Below are positions 42,799-51,633 of a DNA stretch of 64,000 nt, piece by piece; positions within the stretch are counted from its first letter, which is position 1; every line of letters begins with the position of its first letter. Both the position numbers and the translations under genes were made by a program. This DNA is from an uncultured Altererythrobacter sp. (GTDB lineage Bacteria; Pseudomonadota; Alphaproteobacteria; Sphingomonadales; Sphingomonadaceae). The notes below the pieces were generated by a model. It was not told the DNA's origin. It saw only the letters and a program-made list of their open reading frames with translations, and ran no database searches. The DNA is taken from the NCBI GenBank assembly GCA_947492235.1, contig CANLLZ010000002.1, forward strand, positions 248,001-312,000. The letters are read 5' to 3'.

Positions 42799-43325
42799 CC
42801 CGGGACCCCGAAATACAGGCGCTCCTCGACAAGCAGGCCATCACCGAAGTCGTCGCCCGCTATGCCCGCACGCTCGACTGGATCGACGACGAGGGACAGG
42901 CGAGCTGCTATTGGCCCGATGCCGCCATCGATTACGGCTTCTTCAAAGGACGGGCGGACGAGTTTCTGCCGGTGGTGATGCAGACGGAACGCAACTCCGA
43001 CAGGCGCTGGCACATGCTCAGCGGCCTGATCATCAAGCTGAATTCCGAAACAAGTGCGAGCAGCGAATGCTACGGCATTTTTGCAGGCGCTTCGGTGCAG
43101 GAGGATAAGACGCTGGCCGGCAATATGTTCGGCGGGCGTTATCTCGATGAATGGGAAAAACGCGAGGGCGAGAGCGGAATGGAATGGCGGGTTTCGGCGC
43201 GGACCTATATCCTCGACTGGCAACACCGACTGACCGACCAGCCGGGCTTCACGCCCAATTCCGATTTCCCGCTACCGACATTGAAAATCGCCGAGAGCGG
43301 CCATCCGCTTTATCGTCCGATGTGA
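42795..43325 (+). CDS. SnoaL-like (NTF2 fold) protein
   Basis: A 176-residue SnoaL_4-type protein: LLDKQAITEVVARYARTLDWID, ASCYWPDAAIDYGFFKG, then MLSGLIIKL, GGRYLDEWEKR, WRVSARTYILDW. The length is close to Rieske oxygenase beta subunits (~170-180), but it sits with a P450 and not with an alpha subunit. The ATG overlaps the ABM stop by four bases. It ends four bases from the convergent SnoaL gene at 43330. Confidence 0.85.
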   Translation: MTRDPEIQALLDKQAITEVVARYARTLDWIDDEGQASCYWPDAAIDYGFFKGRADEFLPVVMQTERNSDRRWHMLSGLIIKLNSETSASSECYGIFAGASVQEDKTLAGNMFGGRYLDEWEKREGESGMEWRVSARTYILDWQHRLTDQPGFTPNSDFPLPTLKIAESGHPLYRPM

Positions 43326-43329
43326 CGGC

Positions 43330-43698
43330 TCAACCGTTCTTGGTCACCTTCTCCACGGGCGGGTCGATGTAGTCGCGGTAGTAAATCATCTCCCCGCCGC
43401 GCACCTTGTAAATGCCTACCCCGCCGCGGTCGCCATCGGGCGAATGCATGGTCCAACGCGCCCATGCCGTGTGCTCGTCCCCGCAGATTTCATCGACGGT
43501 GAAGCTGATTTTGCGTTCCCCCATCTCCGCCACCATTGTGGTCATGAAACCGAGGATCGCCTTACGCCCTTCATACCGGCCCCAAATGGGGTCCTCCAGC
43601 ACGGCATCCTCGGCGAATAGCGGGGCGAGTTTGGTGTAGTCGCCCTCGTCCTGAATGCGCCAGAACCGCTCTATTATTGTGTGTGCCTCTCCCGGCAT
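43330..43698 (-). CDS. SnoaL-like (NTF2 fold) protein
   Basis: A 122-residue NTF2-fold protein related to ketosteroid isomerase: HTIIERFWRIQDEGDYTKL, LFAEDAVLEDPIWG, EGRKAILGFM, and the final MIYYRDYID strand. The C-terminal YRDY recalls the Arg/Asp region of epoxide hydrolases, but the Tyr-x-Asn and Arg-x-Asp pairs are missing. GGGGAGAGG precedes the ATG. It is the third gene of the ligase-VOC-SnoaL operon, 25 bases after the VOC stop. Confidence 0.84.
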   Translation of the reverse strand: MPGEAHTIIERFWRIQDEGDYTKLAPLFAEDAVLEDPIWGRYEGRKAILGFMTTMVAEMGERKISFTVDEICGDEHTAWARWTMHSPDGDRGGVGIYKVRGGEMIYYRDYIDPPVEKVTKNG

Positions 43699-43723
43699 GT
43701 TCCTCTCCCCTTATTGCTCTGCG

Positions 43724-44257
43724 TCAGCCCAGTTCCCTGATTATTTGCGTTCCGTCCCAGCCGTCCGCTGCGCCTGCGACCATGCCGTAAAAGCCGGTGA
43801 GCAATTCCGACGGCTCGTAAAGTTCGATCATATGGCCCAGCGTGGCGGTGGCATCGGCAAAGGCAAAGCGCGCCCCGCTGGTCGTTTCGGACAGCTGCGC
43901 CAAGGGCATACCGTCCGCCTCGAACCGGGCAATCGCGCGGTCCAGATCAGCCACGAACAGAGCTGTGTGATGCAGCCCGTGACGTCCGCTGCCGACGGGA
44001 TAGATATCATGGCACGCACTGGGATCATCGCCGTGCTGCTGGACGAATTCCAGCATCACATCGCCCCATTGGCCATAAGCCGAGGAATGATCGAAAGTCT
44101 GGTCTACGCCGCGATGCATGCTGCTGGACAGCGGCACATTTCGAGCGACAAAATAGGGACCGGAGCCGAAAGATTTGCTGTGCGCCCGTGCCGCCGCGTC
44201 GATGTCGGGTACGAAATAGGCCAGCTGGCGCGGCGGCAAGTCGGGGCGATTTGCCAA
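43724..44257 (-). CDS. VOC (glyoxalase fold) protein
   Basis: A ~177-residue VOC protein similar in plan to the one at 19469: QLAYFVPDIDAAARAHSKSFGSGPYF, FDHSSAYGQWGDVMLEFVQQ, GLHHTALFVADLDRAI with a probable metal His, and GHMIELYEPS with the metal Glu. The start is uncertain: a TTG at 44257 has GGTGA seven bases upstream and lies two bases past the ligase stop; a TTG at 44290 would overlap the ligase. It is the second gene of the CoA-ligase operon. Not a ring-cleavage dioxygenase by length; epimerase or lyase roles possible. Confidence 0.82.
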   Translation of the reverse strand: MANRPDLPPRQLAYFVPDIDAAARAHSKSFGSGPYFVARNVPLSSSMHRGVDQTFDHSSAYGQWGDVMLEFVQQHGDDPSACHDIYPVGSGRHGLHHTALFVADLDRAIARFEADGMPLAQLSETTSGARFAFADATATLGHMIELYEPSELLTGFYGMVAGAADGWDGTQIIRELG

Positions 44258-44259
44258 GC

Positions 44260-45858
44260 TCAGTTCACCGCCCGGTCCTTGCCCTTCCAATAGGGTTCGC
44301 GCAGTTCACGGCGCAGCACCTTACCGCTGGGATTGCGCGGGAGGGCGTCGATGAAGTCCACCGATTTGGGGCATTTGTAGCCGGCAATATGCTCCCGCGC
44401 ATGGGCGATAATATCCGCCTCGGTCTGCTCCGCACCGTCTTTCAGCACCACGCAGGCCTTCACCGCCTCGCCCCATTTGTCATCGGGAACACCGATCACC
44501 GCGACATCCGCGACTGCAGGATTGGAGTAGACAGCGTTCTCCACCTCGGCTGGATAGATATTCTCTCCCCCGGAGATGATCATGTCTTTCATTCGGTCGT
44601 GGATATAGAGATAGCCGTCTTCATCCATATAGCCCGCATCGCCGGTCAGCAGCCAGCCATCGGCATCAATGGTGGCAGCGGTGGCCTCCGGATTGTTCCA
44701 GTACCGGCTCATATTCTTGCTCGACCTTGTGGCGATCTCGCCTACCGTATCGGGCGGCAGCGTATTGCCATCCTCGTCGACAATCTTCAGCTCCACACCG
44801 GGCAAGGCGGTTCCGACAGAGCGCATTTTCGGGCTGCCCTCGGGCACGTGATCTTCCGGATCGAGCGCCACGATCGTGCCGCTGGTCTCGGTCATCCCGT
44901 ACATCTGGACGAACCCGCAGCCGAACCGGTCCATCGCCGCCTTCATCAATTCCAGCGGAATGGGCGAGGCACCGTAGGTGATGATCTTCAGCCGCGAGAA
45001 ATCCACCTCGCTCACACGCGGATGGTTGAGCATGATCTGGATCGCGGCAGGGACCATGAAGATTTTCGAGATGTTGTAATTCTCGATCAGGTCGAGCGCT
45101 TTGGTCGGATCATACTCGGGCAACACTATCGAAGTCGTGCCCGCAACCAGTGTGCCCAGCCCCGTCCCTGTACCGCTGATATGGAAACACGGCATCGCCA
45201 GCAGGGTCGCATCGCCCTCGACCGGCTCCTGCCATGGGCGTAGCTCTTCGGCTTCACCCGTGCTGTCACGCGAGGACAGGATGGAGCCATGCGTCATCAC
45301 CGCACCCTTTGGCCGCCCCGTGGTGCCAGACGTGTAGAGCTGCAACAGATCGTCATCGGCGGTCAGCTTCAAGTCGCTGTCATCGGCGGGGAAGCCATCA
45401 CGCCATGTCCGGTAATCTATCGGAGCCTCATCGGGCGCATCGATGGCAATGACGGTTTCGATCCGCTTGTTCTCGGCCCGGACACGGTCGACCACTTCGC
45501 CAAAGCCTTCGCCGACAAACACTATGCGCGCTTCGCAATTGTCGAGGATGTAGGACACTTCCGGCCCCGCCAGCCGCCAGTTGACCGGCGTCATCACCGC
45601 ACCGATCTTGGCCGCGCCCAGCAGCACTTCGAAATAGAGCGGATGGTTCTTGCCGATAAAGCTTATCCGCTCACCCGCTTTGACGCCGAGCGATTTCAGA
45701 CCATTGGCCGCGCGCCGTGCGCCCTGTTCCAGATCGGCAAAGCTGATGGTCTCCTCGCCATAAGTGAAAGCTGCCACATCCGGCGTTTCGCGCGCATGGG
45801 CCCGAACAACATCGGGTATCGTTTCCGGCTCGGCCATCGGCGCCATTGGTTTCTCCAT
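44260..45858 (-). CDS. AMP-forming acyl-CoA ligase (ANL superfamily)
   Basis: A 532-residue ligase. The P-loop-like A3 motif is YTSGTTGRPKGA (near 175), A5 is MYGMTETSG, A7/A8 are LLTGDAGYMDEDG and SGGENIYPAEVE, and the adenylation Lys is in PRNPSGKVLRREL near the C-terminus. It activates a carboxylic acid to acyl-AMP and then acyl-CoA. Of the possible starts, ATG 45858 (with GAAAGAG upstream) is chosen over a frame extending 17 codons earlier. It leads an operon with VOC and SnoaL genes and is divergent from a thioesterase. FadD3/17-like use on a ring or side-chain acid is possible. Confidence 0.93.
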   Translation of the reverse strand: MEKPMAPMAEPETIPDVVRAHARETPDVAAFTYGEETISFADLEQGARRAANGLKSLGVKAGERISFIGKNHPLYFEVLLGAAKIGAVMTPVNWRLAGPEVSYILDNCEARIVFVGEGFGEVVDRVRAENKRIETVIAIDAPDEAPIDYRTWRDGFPADDSDLKLTADDDLLQLYTSGTTGRPKGAVMTHGSILSSRDSTGEAEELRPWQEPVEGDATLLAMPCFHISGTGTGLGTLVAGTTSIVLPEYDPTKALDLIENYNISKIFMVPAAIQIMLNHPRVSEVDFSRLKIITYGASPIPLELMKAAMDRFGCGFVQMYGMTETSGTIVALDPEDHVPEGSPKMRSVGTALPGVELKIVDEDGNTLPPDTVGEIATRSSKNMSRYWNNPEATAATIDADGWLLTGDAGYMDEDGYLYIHDRMKDMIISGGENIYPAEVENAVYSNPAVADVAVIGVPDDKWGEAVKACVVLKDGAEQTEADIIAHAREHIAGYKCPKSVDFIDALPRNPSGKVLRRELREPYWKGKDRAVN

Positions 45859-45899
45859 CGCTCTTTCATTGAAATGTCTAGGCGCGCGGCGCAGCGCGG

Positions 45900-45912
45900 C
45901 CATTGGCAAAAA
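45900..45912 (-). promoter_or_regulatory. Candidate shared operator TTTTTGCCAATGG (minus strand)
   Basis: In the divergent spacer between the CoA ligase and thioesterase genes. It matches the site at 8307 over TTTTG-CAATGG with a single changed base. By-eye observation. Confidence 0.3.
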
Positions 45913-45971
45913 CCATAGTGCCCGCCAGAGACGGGATGGCGCAGACGGGTCCGCGAGGAGGAAGGCAGACT

Positions 45972-46403
45972 ATGAGCGACATTCCGGACGGCTATTCACC
46001 GGCCAATTTCGCCATTGGCTTCCTCGATGTGGCGGGGCCGTATTACCTCAAGGAAGTGGAGAAAGACGGGCATACCTTCACCCGGGTCGGCCTGCGCGTG
46101 GGGGACAGCCATATCAATTATGTGAAGCTGGCCCATGGCGGCGTGCTGACGACATTGGCGGATGTGGCCTTGTCTTATCAGGTGCACGCCAGCGAGATGC
46201 CGCGGCTGAATGTAGTGACCAATTCGCTGACAACCAACTTCCTGAGCGGCGCAAAGCTGGGCGACTGGCTGGAGGCCGACGCAAGGATTGACCGGATGGG
46301 CGGGCGCATCGCCTATACCAGCGGCACCATCCGCTGCGGGGAGGAAGTTCTGATGACAATGAGCGGGGTGTTCACGATCCTGCGGCCGAAACCGGCGTTT
46401 TAG
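45972..46403 (+). CDS. PaaI-type hotdog thioesterase
   Basis: A 143-residue hotdog-fold protein with the PaaI motif AHGGVLTTLADVA, then VTNSLTTNFLSGAKLGDWLEADARI. It should hydrolyse an acyl-CoA, or release CoA from a dead-end ester. GAGGAGGAAGG precedes the ATG at 45972, which fixes the start against a frame open 23 codons upstream. It is monocistronic and divergent from the CoA ligase, so the ligase and thioesterase that make and break CoA esters share a promoter spacer. It abuts the convergent SnoaL gene. Confidence 0.9.
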   Translation: MSDIPDGYSPANFAIGFLDVAGPYYLKEVEKDGHTFTRVGLRVGDSHINYVKLAHGGVLTTLADVALSYQVHASEMPRLNVVTNSLTTNFLSGAKLGDWLEADARIDRMGGRIAYTSGTIRCGEEVLMTMSGVFTILRPKPAF

Positions 46404-46943
46404 TCATCCGCGCCAGTGCGCCGCTGCCGGGGTCGAAGGATCGCTGTCATCGTGCTGACCGCACGCCTCTCCCGGCAGATTGGTCAGCGAGGCCTCGCCG
46501 ATATCGCGAAACTCGCGCCAGTCATAAACGCCGGTGCGCTGCGCGATCCGCCACTCACCTGCACGCTTCTCGAACCGGTCGATATAACGGCCCGCAATCA
46601 CCGCGGCGTATTCCTCATCGCGTGCCGGAAAGACATCGGTGAGCGGATAGCCGGGCGGAATGATATGCATGGCAGACATGTAGGTTTCGGTGTGAACGAC
46701 GCCGTCCGCTATCTGGCCAAACAGCACCTGCCCCAGATGGTGGTGCGTGTGGGTGCAATCGTCGATCACGCCCCGCGCCTGCTCCACAAAGCTGCGCCAG
46801 TCCCCGACCAGCGGACCGAATGCAAAGGTCGCATCCTCGTGGAACAGCCCGGGCATGATGTCCCAGCGCCGCCGGTCGATAGCATGGCAATAGGCCGCGA
46901 TAATGTCGCGAATGGCTTCGCGGTCTTCAATCGAAGGAATCAT
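46404..46943 (-). CDS. SnoaL-like (NTF2 fold) protein
   Basis: A 179-residue SnoaL_4-type protein: IEDREAIRDIIAAYCHAIDRRRW, FHEDATFAFGPLVG, HHHLGQVLFGQI, YIDRFEKRAGEWRIAQR. The three consecutive His after THT are a possible metal or catalytic feature. The start overlaps the stop of the upstream MDR gene by four bases. An MDR plus SnoaL pair could reduce and then isomerise or hydrate an enone, but this is inference from position. Confidence 0.84.
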   Translation of the reverse strand: MIPSIEDREAIRDIIAAYCHAIDRRRWDIMPGLFHEDATFAFGPLVGDWRSFVEQARGVIDDCTHTHHHLGQVLFGQIADGVVHTETYMSAMHIIPPGYPLTDVFPARDEEYAAVIAGRYIDRFEKRAGEWRIAQRTGVYDWREFRDIGEASLTNLPGEACGQHDDSDPSTPAAAHWRG

Positions 46944-47944
46944 TTTTCCAGCTCCACCAATACCTTGCCGACATTCCCGCCGGTGAACAGCTTGGCATAG
47001 GCATCCAGCGTGTTCTCCAGCCCCGGCGTCACGTCATAGGGCAGCGACAGGCGCCCTTCAGTAACCCAGCCTTTCAGGCGCTGCGTCAATTTCGGCCCAT
47101 TGGCCATAAAGTCGGGCGAGAAGAACCCTTCGACCCGCAGACGTTTCATCAGGATCTGATCGAAATTGGCCGGGCCGCCGCGCGCGGGATCGGTGTATTC
47201 GGCTATCAGGCCGCACACCGCGACACGGCCATAGAGCGCCATATTATCCAGCACCGCCTCCAGAATTGCGCCGCCGACATTGTCGAAATAGACGTCGATC
47301 CCGCTCTCGATTGTTGCCAGCCTGCCGAACAGATCATCGCTGCGATAATCGAACGCCTCGGTCACGCCGTATTGATCTTGGAGCAGCGCGCATTTTTCCG
47401 GGCCACCCGCAATACCGTAGGCTTCGGCACCCAGAATCTGCGCGATCTGGCACGCTAGCAGTCCCGTCGAACCCGCAGCGGCCGACACCAGAACCTTCTC
47501 GCCGGGCTTGGCTGCACCGGTTGTTTCCACGCCCCAAAGCGCGGTCCAGCCGTTCATCCCGAGAGGCCCCAGATGATCGCGCATATCGCCCACATCGCGG
47601 TCCAGCACCATCGCGCCCGACATCACCGCATCGACGCGGCTGAAATCGGCCCACGTGCCGAATGCGCGTACCCAGTCACCCTCTTGAAAACCCTCGGCAC
47701 GGGATTCCAGCACCGGCCCCATGACCAGCCCGCTCATCGGGACGCCGAGTTCCAGCGGCGGCTGGTAGCCATCGGTGCGGTCGGTCATCCACATCCGCGT
47801 TCCGGCATCCATGGAAAGATAGCGGTTGTCGATCACGATCTCGCCATCGCCGCAGGGGCCAAGATCGTGCTCGACCAGATTAAGCGCGGAGGCGAAGTCA
47901 TTGCCCTGAGGCCGCGCATCGAGACGCCAATAGCGGGTCTTCAT
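46940..47944 (-). CDS. Zinc-free NADP-dependent medium-chain reductase (3)
   Basis: A 334-residue MDR with AAAGSTGLLACQIAQ, GIAGGPEKC and FDNVGGAILE, and no zinc cysteines. It is more divergent from the other three copies (for example RYWRLDARPQG at the N-terminus). GGGAGGG precedes the ATG at 47944; an in-frame TTG four codons upstream would remove that site. It is first in an operon with a SnoaL protein and divergent from an NmrA-like gene. Predicted to reduce an alpha,beta-unsaturated carbonyl. Confidence 0.92.
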   Translation of the reverse strand: MKTRYWRLDARPQGNDFASALNLVEHDLGPCGDGEIVIDNRYLSMDAGTRMWMTDRTDGYQPPLELGVPMSGLVMGPVLESRAEGFQEGDWVRAFGTWADFSRVDAVMSGAMVLDRDVGDMRDHLGPLGMNGWTALWGVETTGAAKPGEKVLVSAAAGSTGLLACQIAQILGAEAYGIAGGPEKCALLQDQYGVTEAFDYRSDDLFGRLATIESGIDVYFDNVGGAILEAVLDNMALYGRVAVCGLIAEYTDPARGGPANFDQILMKRLRVEGFFSPDFMANGPKLTQRLKGWVTEGRLSLPYDVTPGLENTLDAYAKLFTGGNVGKVLVELEK

Positions 47945-48101
47945 AGTCCCTCCCAAACTCCCGTGTCTTATGCGGGTCTCGCTACCACGAAGTGCGGTGC
48001 CCGGCCCGCTATCTAATCTGTCCAGCGCCCTCCAGACCCGCTTGTCGTAGGATCAGGGCAGAATCAGGGTTGGCATCGACATACAGATCAGGAGAGCGGC
48101 A

Positions 48102-49049
48102 ATGGCACTCATCACAGTCATCGGTTCGAGCGGGCGGCAAGGTCTCGCGCAGGTCAAAAAGGCGCTGGAAGCGGGCTACGATGTGCGCGCCATCAGCCGT
48201 CAGGCAGACCCCTTTGCGGGTTACGACATTCCCGGCATCGACGATGTCGAAGTGCGGCCGATGGATCTGTATGACACCGGCACCTACAAGCACGCGCTCG
48301 AAGGCAGCGACTTCGTGTTTTACACGCATCCGCTGCAGGCCCGCGCAGACCGCGCAACGCTGGTCGGCGATGTCGGCAAGGCGGCGGCAGAATTGGATGT
48401 GAAGCGTGTTGTGTGGAACACCTCCAGCTGGATTCCCGATAAGCCGGGCGACGCCTTCACCTATGCAGGCAATACGGCGGGCATCAATGCACTGTGGCGC
48501 TCTGGCGCGCCGGGCACCGTTTTTGGCAGCGTACTGTTCATGGACAATCTGCTGACCAATTGGGCGCGGCCCTTCATCGTCAACGAGAACCGCTACGTCT
48601 ATCCGCACAACCCCCAACTGGAGGCCAACTGGATCAGCCTCGACGACGTGGCGCGGTTCATGCTCGCCAGTCTTGAACGACCCGATATGGAAGGCGCGTG
48701 GATCAATATCGGCGGGCCGAAGCGCATGGTAGGCAAGGAAGTCGCCGCCATTCTGACCGATCATTTCGGCCACGAGATCAAATACGATCCCTGCACCCCG
48801 CGAGAATTTGGCGATCTGCTGGCCAGTGCCGGCGGTGACGGAGTGCCGGAAGAACAGCGCAAGGAGCTCGCCGACGGGATTGCCGCGTTCTACGAATACA
48901 ACAACAGCGCGCCAACCAAACCGTTCGCGGTCGAGATGGACCATGTCTACGAGCGCTTCCCCGAACTGGAAGGCAATCTGGAAACCATGGATGAATGGGT
49001 GCCCAAACAGGACTGGAGCGAGAGCAACCACCGCCCGGCATTTGGATAG
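48102..49049 (+). CDS. NmrA-like NAD(P)-binding protein (atypical SDR)
   Basis: A 315-residue atypical SDR with the Rossmann motif VIGSSGRQGLAQV at the N-terminus, VVWNTSSWIP where classical SDRs have their Ser, then VNENRYVYPHNP and ANWISLDDVARFM. The Lys of YxxxK is not seen, as is common in NmrA proteins. CAGGAGAG precedes the ATG. It is first in a plus-strand operon with a classical SDR and a SnoaL protein, and paralogous to the gene at 15411, which also has a SnoaL neighbour. Confidence 0.87.
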   Translation: MALITVIGSSGRQGLAQVKKALEAGYDVRAISRQADPFAGYDIPGIDDVEVRPMDLYDTGTYKHALEGSDFVFYTHPLQARADRATLVGDVGKAAAELDVKRVVWNTSSWIPDKPGDAFTYAGNTAGINALWRSGAPGTVFGSVLFMDNLLTNWARPFIVNENRYVYPHNPQLEANWISLDDVARFMLASLERPDMEGAWINIGGPKRMVGKEVAAILTDHFGHEIKYDPCTPREFGDLLASAGGDGVPEEQRKELADGIAAFYEYNNSAPTKPFAVEMDHVYERFPELEGNLETMDEWVPKQDWSESNHRPAFG

Positions 49050-49058
49050 GCTGACCGG

Positions 49059-49826
49059 ATGGCGCACCGCCTTCAAGGGAAGATCGCACTTGTAACCGGC
49101 GGGGCCTCGCGCCCCGGAATCGGCTACGCCATCGGCCAACGACTGGCGGAGGAAGGCGCGCATGTTGTATTGACCGATGTCGACCGGGACGGGGTGGAGC
49201 AGAGCGCCGCCCTGATCCGCGAAGCCGGAGGAACATGCGACGCTGTGCCTCAGGACGTGACGTCGCAGGAAGACTGGGATCGGGTCGTGGCAGCCATCAC
49301 CAACCAGCATGGGAAGCTGGATATTCTAGTCAACAATGCCGGAATTCTGGAAATCGCTGCCGTCGGTGATGACAATGCCTTGGGCAGTTTGCGGCGGCAG
49401 TTCGATGTCAATGTTGCCGGCTGTTTCATGGGCACGCAGGCCGGTGTAGCCGCCATGCGCAAGAGTGGCGGCGGATCGATCATCAACCTGTCTTCCGTCG
49501 CCGGGCTGGTCGGCTTTCGGGGGAGCTCGACCTATGCCGCCTCGAAGGGCGCGGTGAAAATGATGAGCAAATCGGTCGCGCTGGAAACCGCTGCCGAGAA
49601 CATCCGGGTCAACACCGTCCATCCCGGCATCATCCGCACAAATATGCAGAAGGCGGGCGGCGCGGCGAACGAGGTCAATTACGAAGCCATCGAAGCCGCC
49701 ATTCCCGCCGGTCGTCTGGGTGAACCAAAGGATATAGCGAACTGCGTGCTGTTCCTCGCCTCCGACGAATCCACCTATGTCACCGGCGCAGAACTGGTCG
49801 TCGACGGGGGCTACACCGCTCAATAG
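49059..49826 (+). CDS. Short-chain dehydrogenase/reductase with insertion in the cofactor loop
   Basis: A 255-residue classical SDR. The cofactor loop is TGGASRPGIG (13-22), two residues (Arg18-Pro19) longer than the usual TGxxxGxG. NNAG (92-95), Asn118, and catalytic Ser145, Tyr159 and Lys163 are normal. Asp40 after the second strand suggests NAD. It lies nine bases after the NmrA-like gene and 32 before the SnoaL gene in the same operon. Substrate unknown, probably a hydroxylated ring intermediate. Confidence 0.91.
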   Translation: MAHRLQGKIALVTGGASRPGIGYAIGQRLAEEGAHVVLTDVDRDGVEQSAALIREAGGTCDAVPQDVTSQEDWDRVVAAITNQHGKLDILVNNAGILEIAAVGDDNALGSLRRQFDVNVAGCFMGTQAGVAAMRKSGGGSIINLSSVAGLVGFRGSSTYAASKGAVKMMSKSVALETAAENIRVNTVHPGIIRTNMQKAGGAANEVNYEAIEAAIPAGRLGEPKDIANCVLFLASDESTYVTGAELVVDGGYTAQ

Positions 49827-49858
49827 TTGAACCCCGACCAAGTGCTGGAGGACAATCC

Positions 49859-50323
49859 ATGACCGACAAACGCGCCGCCAATATCGCGCTGGCAGAGACC
49901 TATTATCAGGCGCTGGCTGATGGCGATTTCGATTACTTGGCCGCGCTGCACGCTGACCATGTTGTCTTTAATCTGGTCGGTCAGACACCGGTATCAGGTC
50001 GCTGGGAAGGCAAGGCGGAGTGCTTTGGCCCATTGGTTGCCGACATGGTAGTCGGCAAGCTGGACCCGGCTACCGTGCAGTTTTCCCGCAAATGGAAGAT
50101 CATGTGCGCCGACGGGGAACGCGTTGTGGGCATCATGTATGGTGGCGGCATGGGCAATAACGGCCATGAATATTTGCAGACCTACTGCCAGATCATGACC
50201 ATCACCGATGGCCTGATTACCGAGCTGCACGAATTTTTCGATACCGCACTGGTCGAACTGGCACTCAACGACAATCCGACAGCGAAAGGACCTACGCAGC
50301 CGCAGCGCCCTTTCGCCTTCTGA
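49859..50323 (+). CDS. SnoaL-like (NTF2 fold) protein
   Basis: A 154-residue NTF2-fold protein: ALAETYYQALADGDFDYLAAL, HADHVVFNLVGQTPVSG, WEGKAECFGPLV and a final ITELHEFFDTAL strand. It resembles YchH/nuclear-transport-factor-like ketosteroid-isomerase relatives. GGAGG precedes the ATG. It ends the NmrA-SDR-SnoaL operon and is three bases from the convergent third Rieske gene. No catalytic set for epoxide hydrolysis is seen. Confidence 0.83.
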   Translation: MTDKRAANIALAETYYQALADGDFDYLAALHADHVVFNLVGQTPVSGRWEGKAECFGPLVADMVVGKLDPATVQFSRKWKIMCADGERVVGIMYGGGMGNNGHEYLQTYCQIMTITDGLITELHEFFDTALVELALNDNPTAKGPTQPQRPFAF

Positions 50324-50326
50324 GGG

Positions 50327-51556
50327 TTACTCCGCCGCTTCGGCCACTGCGTTCTCGGCCGCGAAAATCTCGACCAGCTCTTCGTCGGTGGCATTGGTCA
50401 GCTTGGCCGCCCAGCCGTGGAAGGCCTGACCACCGCCCTCGTTTTGTCCGAACAGGACGTGATCCATTTGCCCGCTCATCAACGCATCGTGCTGGCGTTT
50501 GCCGGTGGTGTAGTCCTCGTCCCGGACGACAATCTCGAGGAAGTTGAACTGGTCCTGCGCGCCCTGTCGCTGCTCGTCGTTTTCAGGCTCGCGCTCCATC
50601 ACATAGTACTGGGTGGTAAAGCTCTCGCCCACATTCTCGCCCGGGAAGAGTTGGCTGATCATCGCCCCGCGCCCGCCACCGCCATAAAAACTGGCAATCG
50701 AGATATGCGGGAAGATCGTCCAGACGCCCTGCACCAGCGCGTCGATCGGCCATTCGTCTTCCGGCATCTTCGTCAGATCCAGCTGTTCGTCGCTGCCGGT
50801 TCGCTGGGCGAACTGCGACGGATTGGCCAGCCGCTGGTGCGGGCCCCAGGCGAAATAATTTGCGCGGTTGAAAAAATCCGCGCCGAAGGTGTCTTTGTGC
50901 AGCACCGGCAGGTGGTAGAAATCGAGATAGCCGTCATAGGCCGTCTTCCAGTTCGGTCCCGGCAAGGTGCGCTGGTCGAACAGGATCCAGTCCTCGAACC
51001 CGAAGGCTGCCAGCAGTTCGTCATAGCCGCACAGATATTGCTCGATGCTCAGTGTGGAGTTCTGATCGAGCGTCGCCCAGATCAGCCCGGCGCGCTCCAG
51101 CACAGGGAACTGCTTCAGGCACAGCTCGGCCTTGTCGACCGGCCCGAAATCTTTGGGGCTGGCAACGCCTACAAGATCACCATCGTTCTTGAAGGTCCAG
51201 CCGTGATAGCCGCAGGTGAAGCGCGTGGCGTTGCCCGTACCTTCAACCACCGGATTGCCCCGGTGCGTGCACATATTGAGGAAAGCGCCGACGCTGCCAT
51301 CGCGTTTGCGGGTCAGCAGCAGCGGAACCCCCGCAATGTCCATCGCCTTGTAATCCCCCGGCTCCGGCAATTCGCAGGACGGTGCGACCATGAGCGGCAA
51401 GCGCTTGAAGATTTTCTCTTTCTCGCGCTCGAACAGCTCAGGATCGGTGTAGCTGGAGGCGGGGACTTTCATCACGCCATCGGTCATTTCCAGCGTCCCC
51501 GCCTCGCCATGGGCGATCAGGGAGCGGTTCATTTCGAGCAATTGTTCACGTGACAC
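50327..51556 (-). CDS. Rieske non-heme iron oxygenase, alpha subunit (3)
   Basis: A 409-residue oxygenase. Rieske ligands are Cys96-x-His98 and Cys115-x2-His118 (CTHRG, CGYHGW). Iron ligands are His215 and His220 after PNWK, with the canonical bridging Asp212 in DFYH, unlike the other two Rieske proteins which have Glu there. The GTG start has GGAG nine bases upstream. It follows the CoA-transferase gene by 77 bases on the same strand and may act on the CoA ester or its acid. No ferredoxin or reductase adjacent. Confidence 0.92.
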   Translation of the reverse strand: MSREQLLEMNRSLIAHGEAGTLEMTDGVMKVPASSYTDPELFEREKEKIFKRLPLMVAPSCELPEPGDYKAMDIAGVPLLLTRKRDGSVGAFLNMCTHRGNPVVEGTGNATRFTCGYHGWTFKNDGDLVGVASPKDFGPVDKAELCLKQFPVLERAGLIWATLDQNSTLSIEQYLCGYDELLAAFGFEDWILFDQRTLPGPNWKTAYDGYLDFYHLPVLHKDTFGADFFNRANYFAWGPHQRLANPSQFAQRTGSDEQLDLTKMPEDEWPIDALVQGVWTIFPHISIASFYGGGGRGAMISQLFPGENVGESFTTQYYVMEREPENDEQRQGAQDQFNFLEIVVRDEDYTTGKRQHDALMSGQMDHVLFGQNEGGGQAFHGWAAKLTNATDEELVEIFAAENAVAEAAE

Positions 51557-51633
51557 GGGATTAGTCTCCGAATGGATAAGCGCTCACAATCCTCGCAACA
51601 GCCTCGCGCGGCAATTGCCATTTTTGACGACTG

